Positions 25,201 to 31,952 of a stretch of 64,000 nucleotides of DNA are shown here, piece by piece (position 1 is the first letter of the stretch; the number at the start of each line of letters is the position of its first letter). The translations under genes were made by a program, and so were the position numbers. The stretch covers positions 1,233,501 through 1,297,500 of the forward strand of contig OX457051.1 in the NCBI GenBank assembly GCA_949752735.1, in the 5' to 3' direction. The notes under the pieces are model-generated. The model was given only the letters and a program-made list of their open reading frames with translations, did not search any database and was not told the origin of the DNA. This DNA comes from Lumbricus terrestris. Lineage: Eukaryota > Annelida > Clitellata > Crassiclitellata > Lumbricidae.

Positions 25201-25287
25201 TACTCCAATTTTAGGACCAGGTTTGGTTTCACTCGACCGAAGACCGACCGCAGTTGTTAGCAGTGCGTGAACTTTATTTGAGAGCAT
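13231..25287 (-). CDS. Giant SecA-like ATPase fusion protein (4018 aa)
   Basis: One frame from ATG (25287) to stop (13231) contains a full SecA-type DEAD motor: Walker A ATGEGKST (about 2034-2041), Walker B DEVD (2140-2143), a SecA-like SDGLHQ...YGLTGTLG stretch, motif V NLAGRGTDI (about 2480-2488) and motif VI QAFGRTARQG (about 2515-2525). Residues 1-1900 are charged and helical with HEAT/ARM-like periodicity and no motif I can name. Residues 2580-2900 hold TPR-like pairs, and 3285-3335 a hydrophobic, glycine-rich membrane-like stretch. The C-terminus has GHAYYM (H3871) and GSGCFYAAFSKIL (C3891), a possible cysteine-peptidase fold. Bacterial SecA, about 900 aa, drives preproteins through SecYEG; the role here is unknown. 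The frame stays open upstream of the ATG to an acceptor at 25311-25312, and AAG|GTAACT gives a donor at 13320. The true product is therefore probably spliced and longer. Bacterial ancestry of the motor is inferred. Confidence 0.85.
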   Translation of the reverse strand: MLSNKVHALLTTAVGLRSSETKPGPKIGVIFWVAVAVRKFQKLELDKFINSLEYNYDKQAALDELRQFYAADEDFIKDEFVKLSYFIRKFRFTFEDLDSIESRDPDNSSFVRAIYKRVEYGCTDDVAVNQKWLYFLCLSLKYLTQNSSNDSSVHLCISSVAKLIEKCKSSLIVTELVALLANLIEKSTVGLSKDQCTQLENLVLSLSELSQEIKAVFLRELESNKAISQRATGDGQTNDDASVRKSMANRNVKRNQQMVTKTIQTVKSKQETKKSEETDFKFLNLSDCTRNRNRKKNSVLETVTTENDPSGNDRSMWRTTWAEVINLFALSVNGKLKADDKDNYLPSKFLGKHYYVDISSMYSFFINRMCAAMLYKTSQKQELNNAAIDKLLKCVTSFDHLVSVLELESEYVDMFVAKIVFWYWDLKKIDSPYIVADFVKKIMEKTTEEYESIGWFYNTTEVQQKEFEREEIENIVVAEINKVRRDAVRALYKCALRDKSILTPGRVERIRECLTKENERLNDSVFRRHIFLLLEIAESLQHFDYAAQFRDYIGQVKQKSVTDKESVIFILRFMHNQAKDMQRCLELFDDNVIRILIDCLGKESVFGIELKKEIMKVINSYLENELTKVLSQGNLDLLLSNSFESNDYNLVSCALTSLLLISDKGELPESALQVLLTNFNLEIPSPRGDYSSYVLFVLSRAICGERSSAQCFLLDSDDIEQISHKLQCDLMVGLNDDDDSEDEQRVKFEKPSERNRHNSSNQISLLTAKIILKSTENNVALSSVTIDNLLLTLLGNNEDDKQMKIVSSKCLYYASKYMPFESSHLSQMLDFMDSAVYDVWVYIQLAYLNGCVKVAVASDQRLDPIHLEHVSSLYVPESLQLGLHDYESEINTNLFKTLLYEARKQEFNDENLFLLFNGILNSNEEYATEILEILMVYTRKYCVPETTVRTLETVLNFSELFENALLVLENLIARGKSLFTSKTLNVFIDSLYMSINSRLRFYSFKLLEKVSRCQEMADDIFCKFEMTKAGFALGHHRALSLTDKQFIIEYIHTQTERGMQLPIDTKLALEKEISHRGVLKIFANLSKNRQIIQQNLLESLINMFDPMKDDENDDNVCLISIFENAAKNNQTLPRNLCDKLEKALNRKRLEQKVLPVFIYLAQKGDKLSRHVNDKLLDQLIIETDLVLKQELLSSLGSLIDANQKEIAIYRMKINQILINEIKSDNFNIQKLCIKVIGKFASATRQLDEELLEELTRVGTNADIDKTIRSEITVLFDTLEGNFSFNENCRQKLKLANMSCGSNKELLSRLRDFLNLEDGFFEQNYKQLKEIIDHEDSKLQNDALDILIKTKSKSNMTDEVLESVAILYESTMTDSLKNSCLHLFKLVASSGKMLKGRAREIWAEQMNQEENMSTFFQSQVCTELKQDFHLSNEIITDILKLTESSENIARLSSVDDLIELTVKTNSLYFWNEPFVLLIEQCLLEKKITETTLQSYCRVIKEKKCCQAEDCLKTLAGYFYEDLKDTYVPVDQLAQLAEAMYYASKFVRLPDDCVTLLEDNLDHSDGRVRGYSFRTLRIISKDEKYVKSSKFKNWCDRLLENLAQNAEVNLVMSKDYWDLLEIITSVKFLDAEVFKSSGNDTWKRELLLSSIFQSYKVYQLDQIQFYTSWLLVEQTFRYEKSCRILGMIQMSNFDSFPQIAELISIMPEIAFDEIVRQLSIYGPTPYKAFKQEWCLKKIQEHLVIRDDINLSYFKKLVEKFCTEFHVDFVSKILFSIESLDNLRAFEDLIDFCAKERIELDDMGFEKVKLKDLRVLMESKHLCNQVKCRPQHETEARNLLKIIQNLLNAGWNFAQLRELIQSFKLQNFCNLIHILSTICRYKLSSSNLSKCKQILTETDTFTESIRKFNKLAIENHFQIEGKMKDLSELLDELLDRTLNGSLEDVDRNVLNIREHISDKQSLELAWNEKQIHSWAKDMKAEALKGNTTAFADYKAIAVILQANFLVTGHTLTDTQILCSLIALRREENLKGTLLQVATGEGKSTIVCILAIINALRGRQVDVITSSPVLAERDAKQKAKLFRMFDLTCSDNNDKTVYVKGAKDCYKADIVYGEVSQFQFDTLRDSYSKLGTLGKRTCTTAIVDEVDSMLIDDNSKIARLSSTVAGMDHFQAIYVFIWQRLISIKEKFIMFNNDMYFIDGKVGFENGKITLEISDDSDDNNIMKISDLESYLEVNGVSQVGEVVGNDLDDYLRKSLGDYLDSQIKANQVYIPSNFTEFLEKQKSKWIFNAIEALNYQENVHYVVQEGQIKPVDYYSTGIVQSSTNWSDGLHQFLQLKHNLKMTSETLTTNFLSNTGFINKYNQVYGLTGTLGSETARDVLENIYKVQLINVPQRRQKQYLELEPVIVEGEANWLREIVSTVMLEVEKERGILIICETIEHANQIREMLKRKLRPSAIKLYTMNDMNQEKNVERISPGEVIIATNLAGRGTDIQTDAIEASGGLHVILTFLPSNQRVEDQAFGRTARQGRRGTGVMILNASNLVGYMSTTTTMKEVTKTYRDQIESEQLRAFEKKELKLIQLKDKLFDAFCKFLNNEIRHSIRAKHNSYTKQVVGLFTEVLPTVYESNMLAAVEEQWAMFLRRLDDGDINCEDAEKLFTELIDKLRTDFQNDTLIKNPYYFTCIAYDIIANDWSILDASKAAKAMGYFRKAIELEEARRKEKRNPKVTPGMMEVTDDESDMANGCGAAHCGAAWCFILMKDANYKENALASYNAALQCLSNEMSVLNAMQILLQQKQVGFINSELYKQLNLKATILGSYLNSIHGCIEAIKRSKRLIDLVANKQHDKGDTILETVKHFSEQERNEEERTEFKSKDVKLNSNETYSLVFNSLTTFDDSWIPFASGTRDQAVQTLHGAFDPSIEPANKGMRSKITSAIKDLRAKECGLDVNVGIKLKQVDLARVKTALFSPDEELQDLSRETAIAKLKAGQSYSHAIIGTSSFSTNLRISSIDERSVDERHDDKEINEVIKIIESKPINDNNLRFDILIKKSNENKINEIFASQSDLRDSVELNVDFDNLSKNVARDRLSTIKAKTVDIEFVLNKSFLSKLIVEIKSLQCCKVFIGERNVFEKVGRDELLKRVSQLKTDDSPLFVKFEKLEVREAIKIVEHCHENVLFGVSFNDVHDFYGSSLDDGQVNICFAKLNRDVAEMFIEVLRKEKFEFSIEFHNLSDKQVRFILKNADLKQEDMKITKVKNLSGAYITGTIPTLELAEFAAKGIENFIEINEKQSIPWRSVVAVALLGSIQIIIGGALIASSFGSTVGMGFVTEGLADMYTAYRAYRSRQFHWSDYCKQKAISLVISAVSMGYAKCKKGTQDAAKGVEALTTGVGKEVPEQAGTQVLYNTKAIGQTMITTGKNLKSLSFKYVGVKAGEAVVREGLNTGIQHILSNFSFERLKPNICESIQRRVRSSFCGSELMSLLRKMYAIDLTTHSGQLQSRVEQIVADTINPRHDFMRKQWDSIGLPLLKGILSDSSKFGSNASMMIRIIGTLNGLHQVQELIDNVVKELIAKLRLADKNSMTISLVLHRSLTMNKSNAISIVNKMKNVKIFDEADNFDISQSEISENCEELQIRINAFANEWQGNKAAILKDLNVTSNSLEDEMNKSIAFVNSFYANFIEIDLDSFGTIIKSVSDLVADQLIRVIDSQLIQPWSTLAVSSVTDQLSKQLQHSCLVNKEQNSDSHNADQSMFEGLKKKKEITEDEQAFIKNYGKFRTFTEQINYNAKDHCIAYSQCEIAYYAGKENKPNSSSGKPVKQVADGVRNGKPANLGVMIATAKTNGINLKVVDDPNYVRTQEDIDKGVEVVYVQRGDNNEIGHAYYMDREGMFVGSNSTGSGCFYAAFSKILESNGITKSVADLRQEASTEIESNSKNYSKVLEAERWIRDRHPNACNHLLFAADLRIDKKGEIKVDDEDLVNLYRSIENGSGDSFARKFKVTMLNLSNFCYHISLKCYLEISVVPSNWP
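13316..13325 (-). other. Probable splice donor ending the giant exon
   Basis: The minus strand reads TTTAAG|GTAACT, a strong donor, with the exon ending at 13321. Past it the frame continues for about 29 unremarkable codons (VTMLNLSNF...) before the stop. If it is used, the C-terminal domain continues in an exon not found in this window. Confidence 0.55.
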
Positions 25288-25307
25288 TCTGACCTCTAGA
25301 TTCTTTG

Positions 25308-25345
25308 CATCTGCGAGTTAAAAAAGCATAATACAAAATTAGTAT
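25308..25345 (-). other. Probable splice acceptor opening the giant exon
   Basis: The minus strand has a TACTAAT branch-point-like word, a T-rich tract and CTCGCAG|ATG (AG at 25311-25312). From 25310 the frame is open into the ATG at 25287 with two bases left over from a split codon. Just upstream of the acceptor an in-frame TAA occurs. An unseen 5' exon would therefore be needed, or 25287 is the true start. Confidence 0.45.
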
Positions 25346-25693
25346 ATTTTTAATTTCATCAAATTGTTTTGATGATATATTTTATATGCGTCACATTTAT
25401 TATTTTCATCATCGTTTAAAGTTTTCTTTAAAGTTTTCAACTGCAAAAAAGATTCAAGGCACTCCAGAGGCAAGAGTTAAGGAGCTCTCTCTTCTAGAAT
25501 CTATAGAAGCATGCAACATAAAGTTTTATAAAAGTTTGTCATCGATTCCCTCCCCCCAGAAGTTCTGCAGTCATGCATGGCAATTATCACACGACTCCTC
25601 ATTATTTTCTCAATTATATAAAAAAAATGTCCAGTTAACAATTCCAGGTAACAATAAACTCGCACTGAATTGCAAATATATGCATGCAGTAGT

Positions 25694-25746
25694 AGTGGTA
25701 GTAGTAGTAGCTGCAGTAGCAGCATCAATAGCAGTAGTATTAGTAT

Positions 25747-25840
<94 letters not shown>

Positions 25841-25920
25841 AGTAGTAGTAGTAGCAGCAGCAGGAGTAGCAGTAGCAGTAGTAGCAGCAGTAGCAGCAGC
25901 AGTAGTAGTAGCAGGTCTAG
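25694..25920. repeat. (AGT)n microsatellite
   Basis: About 225 bp of AGT/GTA triplets with AGC and GGT variants lie 400 bp upstream of the giant gene's ATG. They give the artificial poly-Val and poly-Ser frames on the plus strand. Confidence 0.95.
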
Positions 25921-26137
25921 TAGTAGCTATTTTATCATCACATATAACTCACCTCGAAGCAGACGCAATAAAGGCGATGAATGATGCAAATCTTGTGTGC
26001 AGGGGGGTAGTCTGAAACCGGGAGTAATTTGAAACCTTTATACCGGCCCAGAAAACCACCGCACAGGTAAACAGTAGAGGATACATACCCCTAGTACTAC
26101 TAGTGCGCTTTCCCCACACTAAGTAGCCGAATTGGTT

Positions 26138-26341
26138 CTTGTTATTTTATCCGACCACCAAAATCTATAAATTCGATGAACCATATTTCCTCACGAAATA
26201 GAAGCGGGATTAATGGAACAAATTCTTGTCTAAACCGAAGTTGGATCGATTAAAAGGATTCTCAGCAAACTTGAAGTTGGATTTTTTACAGATAACAACG
26301 CTGCAACGCTAGTTCTTGGTGGTCGGATAAAAAAAACAAGT
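26138..26341. mobile_element. Small foldback-type MITE with 35-bp units
   Basis: Inverted ends CTTGTTATTTTATCCGACCACC (left) and the same reversed (right, near 26312-26341). Between them lie three degenerate units of the GAAGYTGGATYGATnAAAA type also seen in the arrays at 34-42 kb. No target duplication is clear. It appears to be a minimal relative of that foldback family. Confidence 0.5.
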
Positions 26342-27118
26342 ACCTCCCAATTAATTAGCATTATGATGCGATATAGGTTAAACTTATTAAAAAATAACAG
26401 ATCAGGCTATTTAGTCAGAAAAACATATAGGGCAATTCCACGAGAAATGAAACATAAAGCCAAGAAAATTTTGGAATTTTTTTAAATATTTCATTTTAAA
26501 GCTAAGAGACCAGTGTTCAAAATAATAATTAAAATCAATAATCTTTGGCGAGATGACCGTCAGCCAGCTTACATTTCATGTCGACATGTTCTGCGTAAGG
26601 CCAAAAAAATTATGAACATTGTTTCCGGTAACAGAACTCTAAAAAACTGGGTAGGTACTAGGTAGGTCTAAAAATATTTTTAGTTTGGTAAAATATTTTT
26701 AGACAGTGACTATCCGAACAATTATGTCCAACTACTCTTTTTTGCATAAAGGTACACGCTGCAACAAAGTACGTGTTCTAAGCAAGTATAAACTGCCTAT
26801 TTCTCCGACTGTCTGTACCTAAAATTGCTCTAGAAAACAATTCTATTAATTTCATTTTGTTGACATCTTTTCTGGTAAGATAAAGTGAAAAGGGAAGGGG
26901 AAGATGAGTGCGAACAGAACATCACTGCTAGGGGTCGTTCCCGACTGGCCGGGTCAGTGACTAGTTACACCTAGAGGTTGTGAGATTTATTTCCATAGTC
27001 ACCGTTAGAGGTGGCTCAAGTGAGAATGATAAGGCTAGAGGTTTCTCAAGACTGGTAACCAGGAAGTAGTTAGGCAGGCGTGTAACTCTAAGGCACTGTC
27101 ACTGTAAATAAAAAAAAT
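26342..27118. other. Spacer upstream of the giant gene, nothing firm
   Basis: No coding frame or named repeat. It has two loosely similar ACTAGTTACACCTAGAGG and AAGGCTAGAGGTTTCTC segments near 26960-27050. Confidence 0.4.
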
Positions 27119-27372
27119 TACACAAAATTTTCCGAGTCGCGGCAATAAAAGAGAGCCGGTCGGGTTACCGAAAACACAGCATTTTTTGGCCTAAGATCTA
27201 ACTCTATACGGAAGGCAATGTCACCGTATTATGTCAATAAAAAAAGTAAAAAAATTAATTTAAAAAATCTCTTAACTTTTTTTAAATAAAACAATTCACA
27301 AAATTATTTGAGTCGCGGCAATGAAAGAGGGTCGGTCGGGTTACCGGAAACACAACATTATTTTTTTGGGTT
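27119..27372 (+). repeat. Two direct copies of a 76-bp repeat
   Basis: 27119-27195 and 27296-27372 share CACAAAATT, then GAGTCGCGGCAATRAAAG, then GGTCGGGTTACCGRAAACAC, about 85% alike and 176 bp apart in the same orientation. Function unknown. Confidence 0.65.
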
Positions 27373-27566
27373 AATTCTCTTACAGAAATATCAAAAGGTT
27401 TATTTTGTAAATAACGGCAGTAATTGGTTGATTTTATCAAACAGGCTACATCAGTTGGATGGAAGTTCCACTTGGTAAGCATTCTCAAGTAAAACTTTGA
27501 ACAATTAATAACAGTTTATTTCCTTGGCTTCAGAAGTTTCGGGTGTAGGATACTTTTCAATGTTAC

Positions 27567-28590
27567 TGTAACGGAAACCGCCCGCGCCCTCTAGCGGCTG
27601 ACGGGAGAGTGGATGACGATCTCTCCCACCAGGTGGTAAGGCTTGCGTGTCGCTCCAGGTGGGCGCAAGTCCGGCCTCCGTCGTCTTTCGAAGGGCTTAA
27701 CAGTGTCCCCGACCGCACAACGACACGAAGACAACAGACGTTTTCAGACGATATATTGTCAATTACAACTCCACACGTCAGCAGCAGGCATGCACGTGAT
27801 ACACCGCGAACTATCGTTCCCCAGCAGCGGACGGTCATGCACCCAACGGCCGCTCCCACAGCAATGGCTGACAACGGGGGCGCCACACTGCGTCGAACAC
27901 GGAAACTACACGGCAGCGGCAGCGACGTCCAGCGGCGGCGGCAACGCCGAGCCCCAACGACCGATTCCCAGCGACGGACGACTCGGCGACTCGCTCAACG
28001 ACTGACGAACTCGGGCACTGAGCTGGACTTCTAATACGGACGGAGCTCCCGCAGACTTCCCGGTGACAACTGAGCTAATGCATGCGGGCAGCGGTCCTAT
28101 TTATACGTGTCCAAGGGGACAGGGGACTTGGCGCCAAAAGATCCGCGCATGCGCACCAGAGGGGGTCCGACGTCAGAGGTCCGGACAGGTGCGAGGGGAC
28201 CTGGCGGGCAAAGATCCGCGCATGCGCACTACAGGGGGGACTTCGCGCCAAAAGATCCGCGCATGCGCACTACAGGGGGGACTTCGCGCCAAAAGATCCG
28301 CGCATGCGCACCAGAGGGGGTCCGACGTCAGAGGTCCGGACAGGTGCGAGGGGACCTGGCGGGCAAAGATCCGCGCATGCGCACTACAGGGGGGACTTCG
28401 CGCCAAAAGATCCGCGCATGCGCACCACAGGGGGGACTTCGCGCCAAAAGATCCGCCAGGTGCGAGGAGGCAAGGGAGGAGGGGAGGGGACCTCTAGGCA
28501 CGAGCGAACGACGACGCGAATCGACCGCCCACGAAGCCAATCGACGGCGTAAACAAGACCGCGGAGGCGGCTCAGGCGAATTTCGCCACA
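27567..28590 (-). repeat. 3' LTR of copy 1
   Basis: 1024 bp. Its U3 holds six GCGCATGCGC-containing units between about 28135 and 28455, and a TATA box (TATAAATA on the minus strand) at 28098-28105. The reading frames of 120-198 codons seen in all LTR copies are by-products of GC-rich repeat sequence. Confidence 0.9.
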
Positions 28591-28603
28591 TCTTCCTCCC
28601 ACC
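28591..28603 (-). promoter_or_regulatory. Polypurine tract of copy 1
   Basis: GGTGGGAGGAAGA on the minus strand directly abuts the 3' LTR, where plus-strand DNA synthesis would be primed. Confidence 0.75.
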
Positions 28604-29039
28604 ACGATTCGAAATGTCCCTATTTCGAGGGGTCAGGGCCCACACACCCTCCCGGAAACAAGGAACCCCCTAGACCGTCCGCATTATACAGTAACCGGCC
28701 AACGGGCCAATGGCAACAATCCTGCCCTCGAACGACTTGCAAGTCGTAACAACAGAAGCGGAACCAAACAAAAGAAAGGACCAATGTCCACGAAATGTCC
28801 ATCGTTCATTATGCAAAGAGTCCATAAAAATGGGCCAACGAGCCACAACACTTTACGCTAAGTCTCATCGTAACGAGACACGGCCAACGGGCCAAACTGA
28901 CGAAAAAGCACGAGTTATACACATTTCAACAGCGAGAAACGGCCAACGGGCCACACATAACAACGTATAATTAAACAACGCAACAACCTGAGCGTTCATA
29001 AATGTCCATAGTCCATTTCACGAAAAAGAGTCTCAGAGT

Positions 29040-31892
29040 TCAATTCTCATCGTCCGATATGTCGATTATCTGGGGACTACGCTGTCCGGGCGGAAGGTCC
29101 GAATCAGAATCCGAGTTCGTGCCTGGCGATGGCACATAGTCCGGGTCGGCCGGATCATCTCCTTCCACGATCGACGATTCCTCCGAAGGGGCGTCTTCAC
29201 TCCACATTGGATCCGTGAGGTCGATCTCAGGCCACAATTCCTCGTAATCAGGTTCCGGCGGCAGGATAGGGATGCGGCACGCCAATGCTACAGGACGCGA
29301 TGCAGGGGGACGTCCGAGTAGGAATAACTCCTCAGCTAAAGACAGCGGAAATGAGGGATATCTGTCTCGCACGCGGTCCATGAAACGGTCCAGTGGGATA
29401 AACCCGACGTTCATTCGAGCGACTGCGCACTTTTGATTCAGGGTGGGCTCACCACCTTTCGGTCGCGTCGATGTACTCCCGTCAACGTCTGTTGCGTACA
29501 GAACTTCCTCTGGACTAGGCACACAATAGTAACCACCGACAGCTTGGTCAGCTTCTCCCAAGTAGAGCGGAAGAGGCGGATCCTCGCACGATTCCAACTC
29601 CCCTTGGAGAAGCATCGACTCCAACGGTATAATCGGCGTTTGTGCAGGTTCGCACAGCTCCTCCGGCAGCATGGCATTCAGAAGCGCTTCAGGAGTCGGT
29701 TCATCGGGCGGCATCAGGGCATCTTCCGTATTCATCGTCTCCACCAATGCAGCACCAGTCGCTGAGGAAGGATCGACCCCCAACGCCGCGCTGGCTGAAG
29801 GCGGTTGAGAGCGTCTCTTAAGGGCCAACCGGACTTGTTCCGCCACAAGCCCTTCCGGCTCATGGACGTTTTTCACATGACGCCGTAGCGATCGTGGCGC
29901 GTGTTCACCAAAATACTTTGCAGAACATAATTTACAGTGAACGACCTTCTCTCCTTCCATGGTTGAAGCGCGACTGACAGCAGCTGGGACGCCGACCGTA
30001 TTGTCACCGGTCGTCAAGGCGACGCGAGCTCGACGCGTGCAGGCAGCTGGCGTTGAACGGGCAAGTTCCTCAGGGCAGCTAACGACGTTGCCGGCAGCAG
30101 CAGCGGATAACGTCGTACACCTGACGTCAGACTCATCATACGAGCGAGTGGCGAACTCAGCAGCCGCATTAGGCGGGCGTCGGGCACAAGGGACTAAATC
30201 TTGCCCTAAACTTTCCGATGGCTGCACAAGGCCTATCTTAAAAGAGGGTGGACCCAAAATTTTGACCCTCGAACATTCATGCTGCTTTAACCGAGACAAT
30301 ACTTTTACCCCATCGGCAACAATAACACGCCGGCACCAAATTGAGCCATTCCCTCTCACCAGGGGGACACGTTTGCGACCAATAAACAGAGCCCCGTTAC
30401 CAAAACTCAAGCGACAACGCTGTTCCCTCAAGAAATCCATTCCTAACATCGGTTCGGAAATCTGGTCAGAGACTAAAAAGTTAGCATGGACCTCAAAACC
30501 ATCCCAAAATCTAAGGGGTAACCGGACCTCGCCCAAAACATTAATATTCGAGCCATTAGCAGCCATCAACAAGCGTGTACAAGAACGGAGTTCTAACCCT
30601 TCCACTGCTGAAGACGGAACCAGGCTCACTTCGGATCCGGTGTCGATGAGAGACATCTGCAGTCGGTCGTTGATCCTTCCACGAACGTAAACGGCATTAC
30701 TGCTGGCGCGGTCGGGCAGCTTCGGACGTGTCGTGTGGTTCACCACCACGGATGTCGATGGCGCAGGTGCGTCTCCTCCTGTCGTTTCCTCGTCACTCGG
30801 CCGGTTCCGGAAACGGCGCGGCTGACGGCAATCTCGGACCACGTGACCGGCTCTACCGCATCCATAACAGGTCACGGTTCTCCTCGTAGTCTCCGGCTGG
30901 CGATCTCCCAATCGGCGGTCCCCAGGCCGTTGATCTCGTCTCGATCCATCGTCGTCGATCGTAGACTGGTTCCGCAGCTCCCGGAACTGTTCGTCCATCT
31001 TCCGTTCCATTTCTCGCTGCCAACGACGCTGATCGTCACGCTGTGTCGTCAAGAAGCGGTCCAGAGTCGACTGGAGCTGGTCGGTCGGCTCGACTTCTTG
31101 CGTTCCACGGACACGGTTCGACGGTCTCCGATGATCGTCGTTCTCAGAGGCTCTCTGGTAGGCCTCTAAGCGTAGAGCGGTCCGATAAGCCTCATCCAGA
31201 GTCTTCGGCTCACGCTCCCTAACTTTCAACGAAAGCTCCCTGTCTCGCAAAGCTTCCAGGAACGAGTCTCTTGCGATAATCTGCGTCGTCTCGTTGGACG
31301 GGACAGGATAGGCCAATACAACGAGTCTGCGAATCTCGTGTAATAAGTCGCTCAAACTTTCTCCGGCCCCTTGACGTCGAAAATACAGCTGACTACGGAA
31401 CGTCTCAGCTTGTCCGTCCGTCCCATATCTCTGTCGGAGACGCTCCACCAGTTGGGCGTAACTTACGTCAGCTTGCGCGCCGAAATCCCAAAGAAGTTGC
31501 GTCGCAGCCTTCTCTAGCGCGCAGCGTAGATGATCCACTTTGTCCGCGTCTGTCCATCGATTGTGACGAGCGCATACCTCGAATTGTACTAGAAAGGATT
31601 CCATGGACCCAGTCCTGTCGAATCGACCCGGCTTCATTGGCGTCGGTCGGTTCCGCAGGAGACTTCCGAAGTTCTCCAACAACTCCTTCGACGAATCCGT
31701 TGTCTCCGTCTTCACACGGGGACTCGTCTCCACCAGCTCCTCACCATCGTCGGAAATGAGCTCGATCAGTCGGCCACGGCTCGGCTGTTTCTCCATCGTC
31801 GTTCTTCCCACAGCAGGCGGAGAGACATCAGCAGGCGTGCCGAACTCGAAAAGTCTCGGCTGCCGGAACGTTACCTCGTCGTCGTCCATCAT
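29040..31892 (-). CDS. Gag-protease with C2H2 finger, copy 1 (950 aa)
   Basis: In order: an acidic N-terminus; a Ty3/gypsy-type retrotransposon Gag capsid region (about 90-270, including the QLYFRRQGAGESLSDLLHEIR stretch); a CCHC knuckle CYGCGRAGHVVRDC (342-355); an aspartic protease core with LIDTGSEVSLVPSS (catalytic D417) and the later LGMDFLREQ; a C2H2-like finger (C653, C656, H672, H677); and a D/E/S/P-rich tail ending IIDISDDEN. The capsid and knuckle would package RNA and the protease process the particle. Nothing follows that resembles pol. It differs from copy 2 at only two residues that I can see (D/E in PPDEPTPEAL; L/P in EEVLYATDV). The finger plus acidic tail is unusual and may replace or tether lost functions (inference). 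Confidence 0.9.
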   Translation of the reverse strand: MMDDDEVTFRQPRLFEFGTPADVSPPAVGRTTMEKQPSRGRLIELISDDGEELVETSPRVKTETTDSSKELLENFGSLLRNRPTPMKPGRFDRTGSMESFLVQFEVCARHNRWTDADKVDHLRCALEKAATQLLWDFGAQADVSYAQLVERLRQRYGTDGQAETFRSQLYFRRQGAGESLSDLLHEIRRLVVLAYPVPSNETTQIIARDSFLEALRDRELSLKVREREPKTLDEAYRTALRLEAYQRASENDDHRRPSNRVRGTQEVEPTDQLQSTLDRFLTTQRDDQRRWQREMERKMDEQFRELRNQSTIDDDGSRRDQRPGDRRLGDRQPETTRRTVTCYGCGRAGHVVRDCRQPRRFRNRPSDEETTGGDAPAPSTSVVVNHTTRPKLPDRASSNAVYVRGRINDRLQMSLIDTGSEVSLVPSSAVEGLELRSCTRLLMAANGSNINVLGEVRLPLRFWDGFEVHANFLVSDQISEPMLGMDFLREQRCRLSFGNGALFIGRKRVPLVRGNGSIWCRRVIVADGVKVLSRLKQHECSRVKILGPPSFKIGLVQPSESLGQDLVPCARRPPNAAAEFATRSYDESDVRCTTLSAAAAGNVVSCPEELARSTPAACTRRARVALTTGDNTVGVPAAVSRASTMEGEKVVHCKLCSAKYFGEHAPRSLRRHVKNVHEPEGLVAEQVRLALKRRSQPPSASAALGVDPSSATGAALVETMNTEDALMPPDEPTPEALLNAMLPEELCEPAQTPIIPLESMLLQGELESCEDPPLPLYLGEADQAVGGYYCVPSPEEVLYATDVDGSTSTRPKGGEPTLNQKCAVARMNVGFIPLDRFMDRVRDRYPSFPLSLAEELFLLGRPPASRPVALACRIPILPPEPDYEELWPEIDLTDPMWSEDAPSEESSIVEGDDPADPDYVPSPGTNSDSDSDLPPGQRSPQIIDISDDEN

Positions 31893-31933
31893 CTTCGGTA
31901 GACTCGTCTATTCGTCGGCTGGAACAACTGCGT

Positions 31934-31951
31934 ACCCCACTTCTGGTACCA
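31934..31951 (-). promoter_or_regulatory. Primer-binding site of copy 1, tRNA-Leu(UAA)-like
   Basis: The minus strand reads TGGTACCAGAAGTGGGGT one base after the 5' LTR. This is complementary to the 3' end of animal tRNA-Leu(UAA) including CCA, as I recall that tRNA. Confidence 0.7.
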
Positions 31952-31952
31952 G

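Noticed and set aside
13231..25287. Bacterial contamination as the source of the SecA-like frame
   Set aside because: The frame has splice-type borders and direct junctions with animal-type LINEs and MITEs, and its layout is far from bacterial SecA. Still worth checking with long reads.
25386..26015. 209-codon frame with poly-Val and the poly-Ser frame overlapping it
   Set aside because: Produced by the (AGT)n repeat; no other coding sign.
27609..28673. Frames of 120-198 codons repeated in all four LTRs
   Set aside because: They lie in LTR sequence, several frames are open at once because of GC-rich repeats, and their identity between copies reflects young age rather than selection.
29959..30690. 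243-codon frame opposite gag (also 36764-37495)
   Set aside because: Antisense shadow of the Gag-protease ORF; same in both copies for the same reason.
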